Source: DAIUCA01 sp964613675 (GTDB lineage: Bacteria; Pseudomonadota; Gammaproteobacteria; Competibacterales; Competibacteraceae). Taken from it: a DNA stretch of 17,475 bases. Positions 15,422 through 17,475 of the stretch are shown here, piece after piece. The position numbers and the translations under genes were made by a program. Within the stretch, counting starts at the first letter, position 1. Each line of letters starts with the position of its first letter. The DNA lies in NCBI GenBank assembly GCA_964613675.1, contig CAZTIH010000044.1:1-17475 (forward strand), read 5' to 3'. A model generated the notes under the pieces. It was not told the DNA's origin. It ran no database searches and saw nothing but the letters and a program-made list of their open reading frames with translations.

Positions 15422-16002
15422 AAGAAGTCATCACTGGCGTCGTTTTGGCGGGCGGTCGGGGAAGTCGACTAAACCATCGAGATAAAGGATTGATTAGCGT
15501 CAGGGGGCGTCCTCTTATCGAATATGTGTTGGAGCGTTTGGTGCCACAAGTTTCCACGATCATTATCAATGCCAACCGTAATCGGGAAATTTACGCGCAT
15601 TACGGTTACCCAGTACTCGGAGATGGTAATGAAAGTTATGATGGTCCTTTGATGGGGATGAAAACGGCGCTGGAAACGACTAAAACGCCTTGGATCTTAG
15701 TCGTTCCTTGCGACTGTCCACAGATTCCGATCAATCTAGGCATGCGCTTGTTTCAAGCTGCAACTACGGATAATCGCCCCATAGCTGTTGCCACGGATGG
15801 TAAGTGGCTTCAACCCGTATTCTCCTTACTAAATCGACAAGTTTTACCCGATTTACAGCAGCACTTAGCCCAAAAAAAGCACAAAATTGATGCGTTTTAT
15901 GCTCATTGTGGGTTTTCGCGCGTAGATTTCACCGAAAATCCGCTTGATTTTACCAACCTAAACACGCCTGAAGAAATCAGGGATTTTGAACAAAAACTGT
16001 AA
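15418..16002 (+). CDS. mobA: Molybdenum cofactor guanylyltransferase
   Basis: Cytoplasmic enzyme that attaches GMP from GTP to molybdenum cofactor, forming the dinucleotide cofactor used by DMSO reductase-family enzymes such as nitrate reductases and formate dehydrogenases. The 194-residue length is typical. The nucleotide-binding start is VVLAGGRGSRLNHRDKGLI (8-26) with Lys23, followed by GRPLIEYVLERL, DGPLMGMKTAL (75-85), the metal-site stretch VVPCDCP (95-101, Asp99) and DFTNLNTPEEI (177-187), all MobA hallmarks. It starts in the ATGA overlap with the binding-protein gene, so expression is coupled. No other molybdopterin genes are in the window. The closest alternative is a MobA-like nucleotidyltransferase such as MocA, but the length and the NLNTPEE ending favour MobA. 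Confidence 0.92.
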   Translation: MKEVITGVVLAGGRGSRLNHRDKGLISVRGRPLIEYVLERLVPQVSTIIINANRNREIYAHYGYPVLGDGNESYDGPLMGMKTALETTKTPWILVVPCDCPQIPINLGMRLFQAATTDNRPIAVATDGKWLQPVFSLLNRQVLPDLQQHLAQKKHKIDAFYAHCGFSRVDFTENPLDFTNLNTPEEIRDFEQKL

Positions 16003-16009
16003 GTTATCG

Positions 16010-17368
16010 CTAATGCTGCACTACATACTGAAATAAATGGTTCCAAGTCTTGTTGAGTTCGATAAGGGCATCTGGTAAGGATTTTGCCGCATATCTTCCA
16101 TCTTCCAAGGCCTCCACCAAGTTGTAACGCAGGAGCTTGTTCAACCCATCATCGACTTCAAAATCAACATTGATTGAAAAATGGGTTTGTATCCACTTTT
16201 CAATCAATTGATCGAGCTTTTGTAAGGATTGTGGTCCGTGTGCCAATAAAAAGAAGTATGCAAGGAGAATTTCTTTCAATTCTTGTTCTTCCGCTGCATT
16301 AATGAGGTAATCAAATACCAGCGAATTATTGCTGATGTTTCGATAATAAATATTATCAATGAGTTGATTTCGGTAGTGCAAAAATCGGTGCTGGATTTTG
16401 AGGACTTGCCCCATCAGAAAGGCTAAAGGGGTCACGATTAGACTAATTGCCGCGATCAGAAACTGTATCTCTTGATCTATTTTTCCCTGGGCGAGATTCG
16501 TCCAAGTTTGTGCGTCAATCATTTTGTAAACCAAATCGGCAATCGCCAACGAGCTAATCATGATGATTAATGACGGTAAAACGCGGAAAATCAAAGGGAT
16601 AGCCCCAAACAATGCGGGAATTGCAATGGTCAATTTATCCCATGCACTCAGTAGAATTTTGATTTTCGGAAACAGCATCCGCAACTCTCCTTTGGGAATA
16701 TTGCGGAAATTTTTTAGGAGAATGGCGCCCGGGCGAAAAATGGGTGCGATGCGATTAAACCAACGTTTTTGGTTTATTTTCCTAAAAAAATCATAATCGT
16801 GAGTTACTGCAACTAATAAAACTTCCCCATAGACTTCTCGCTTAATGGATTTTTGCCATAAACCGAAAAATCTGGGCTTACACATCACCTGTTCGGAAAT
16901 TCCCCGTCGGTAAAGTCGGTAATAACTCAGTTGCCCAAGCGGCGGCGCGACCTTTAATCGAAAAAAATTATGCTGTTCTATCGCTTCACTGCGCATTTCA
17001 TCTTCAGAAACCACGATGAAATTGGCTTTTTCCATAACTTTGTCGAGCTCTTGCAGAACTCTGTGACGCGCTTTGGGTGTAGTGTCAGAATGCAACGAAG
17101 GAGCGATTTCTAGATTAGGCTGGAAGTAATGATAGTGCGATTTGAGATGATGTAACTGATCGTAAAATGTGGCGTGTAAAAGGTGTCCCGTCAGTCGGGA
17201 AAATTGCTCAAATAAATCCATTGAAATATTGAACTGCCCCGCCTCTTGACCCAACTGGCGAACGATCTCCGTTGTACGGACTGAAATAAAATGCTCTTTA
17301 TCAATAGGAGGCAGCGTGCTCATGCGATTAAAAGAATCAAGAAATTGTTCGGAAAAACACGATGACAT
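16010..17368 (-). CDS. DUF3754 (TMEM143-like) membrane protein
   Basis: A 452-residue protein matching DUF3754, an uncharacterised family found in bacteria and in eukaryotic organelle proteins including TMEM143. The hallmark central segment is present: DYDFFRKINQKRWFNRIAPI, then RPGAILLKNFRNIPKGELRMLFP (212-234) and KLTIAIPALFGAIPLIFRVLPS (245-266). Hydrophobic helices lie at about 247-283 and 301-322. A soluble, mostly helical C-terminal part with FEVDDGLNKLLRYNLVE (403-419) ends the family region. The N-terminal 180 residues are soluble. A GGGAG ribosome binding site sits 7 bases before the ATG. It is convergent with mobA (7 bases between stops) and divergent from the tRNA-Pro promoter. Function is unknown; DUF3754 proteins are probably inner-membrane, but partners are not shown here. 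Confidence 0.88.
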   Translation of the reverse strand: MSSCFSEQFLDSFNRMSTLPPIDKEHFISVRTTEIVRQLGQEAGQFNISMDLFEQFSRLTGHLLHATFYDQLHHLKSHYHYFQPNLEIAPSLHSDTTPKARHRVLQELDKVMEKANFIVVSEDEMRSEAIEQHNFFRLKVAPPLGQLSYYRLYRRGISEQVMCKPRFFGLWQKSIKREVYGEVLLVAVTHDYDFFRKINQKRWFNRIAPIFRPGAILLKNFRNIPKGELRMLFPKIKILLSAWDKLTIAIPALFGAIPLIFRVLPSLIIMISSLAIADLVYKMIDAQTWTNLAQGKIDQEIQFLIAAISLIVTPLAFLMGQVLKIQHRFLHYRNQLIDNIYYRNISNNSLVFDYLINAAEEQELKEILLAYFFLLAHGPQSLQKLDQLIEKWIQTHFSINVDFEVDDGLNKLLRYNLVEALEDGRYAAKSLPDALIELNKTWNHLFQYVVQH

Positions 17369-17411
17369 AGATGGCTCCCAAAACTGACCATGTGGATCAG
17401 AGATTTTTTAC

Positions 17412-17446
17412 TTGCAGTAAGTGCGCGTTGGTTTTAGAGTGCGCGG
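17412..17446 (+). promoter_or_regulatory. Promoter of tRNA-Pro with GC-rich discriminator
   Basis: TTGCAG (17412-17417) and TAGAGT (17435-17440) are separated by exactly 17 bases and followed by GCGCGG. This is the arrangement of stable-RNA promoters under stringent control. The tRNA begins 17 bases after the -10 box. Confidence 0.8.
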
Positions 17447-17457
17447 CTCTGAAGATT

Positions 17458-17475
17458 CGGGGCGTAGCGCAGCCT
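17458..17475 (+). tRNA. tRNA-Pro, 5' end only
   Basis: The last 18 bases, CGGGGCGTAGCGCAGCCT, match the start of bacterial proline tRNAs: an acceptor stem CGGGGCG, the UA bridge and the D-arm GCGCAGCCU. The C at position 1 is characteristic of bacterial tRNA-Pro. The rest of the gene, including the anticodon, lies beyond the window, so the isoacceptor cannot be told. A matching stable-RNA promoter directly upstream supports the call. Confidence 0.78.

Noticed and set aside
16560..16796. A 78-codon plus-strand frame opposite the DUF3754 gene
   Set aside because: It is antisense to the conserved core of DUF3754, with no ribosome binding site.

Overview
The window looks like chromosomal DNA of a free-living, respiring Gram-negative bacterium, most likely a gammaproteobacterium. 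Supporting this are a proton-pumping NADH dehydrogenase operon, lipoprotein and Tat export signals, a c-di-GMP sensor protein, molybdenum cofactor synthesis and a gammaproteobacterial-style tRNA-Pro promoter with a GC-rich discriminator. Base composition looks close to balanced by eye. A sulfur-oxidising Thiotrichales/Beggiatoa-type host would fit, but that is only a guess. No transposase, phage gene, CRISPR array, integrase or clear horizontal island is visible.

Layout: (1) 2-2946 is the tail of the nuo operon: nuoM (5' end outside the window), nuoN and a rho-independent terminator. That terminator lies inside the last codons of the convergent glycosyltransferase gene (2901-3878, minus). (2) 4033-4410 encodes a small two-helix membrane protein. 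(3) 4482-8289, minus, is a likely three-gene unit: an orphan sugar-type periplasmic binding lipoprotein, a membrane-bound sensor with GGDEF and EAL domains starting 10 bases later, and a DUF2237 protein 24 bases further on. (4) 8380-10246, plus, holds transaldolase and an overlapping DUF218/ElyC-like membrane protein. (5) 10251-13896, minus, holds four separate genes: a probable stand-alone CZB-like zinc-sensor domain, an Arg/Cys-rich secreted small protein, a TerB-like protein and a Tat-exported PhoD-type phosphatase. (6) 14018-16002, plus, is a compact unit of a 50-residue Cys-rich microprotein with a strong ribosome binding site, a branched-chain-amino-acid-type binding protein, and mobA, whose start codon overlaps the previous stop by ATGA. 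(7) 16010-17368, minus, is a DUF3754 membrane protein (relative of TMEM143). It diverges from a tRNA-Pro gene whose promoter and first 18 bases close the window.

The most interesting material is two different solute-binding proteins without transporter genes. One is tied to a c-di-GMP synthesis/degradation sensor and looks like a ligand-to-second-messenger relay. The other is translationally coupled to the molybdenum cofactor gene mobA and preceded by an unannotated Cys-rich microprotein. The stand-alone CZB-like protein and the Arg/Cys-rich secreted peptide are smaller leads. All functional links are inferred from gene order and motifs.
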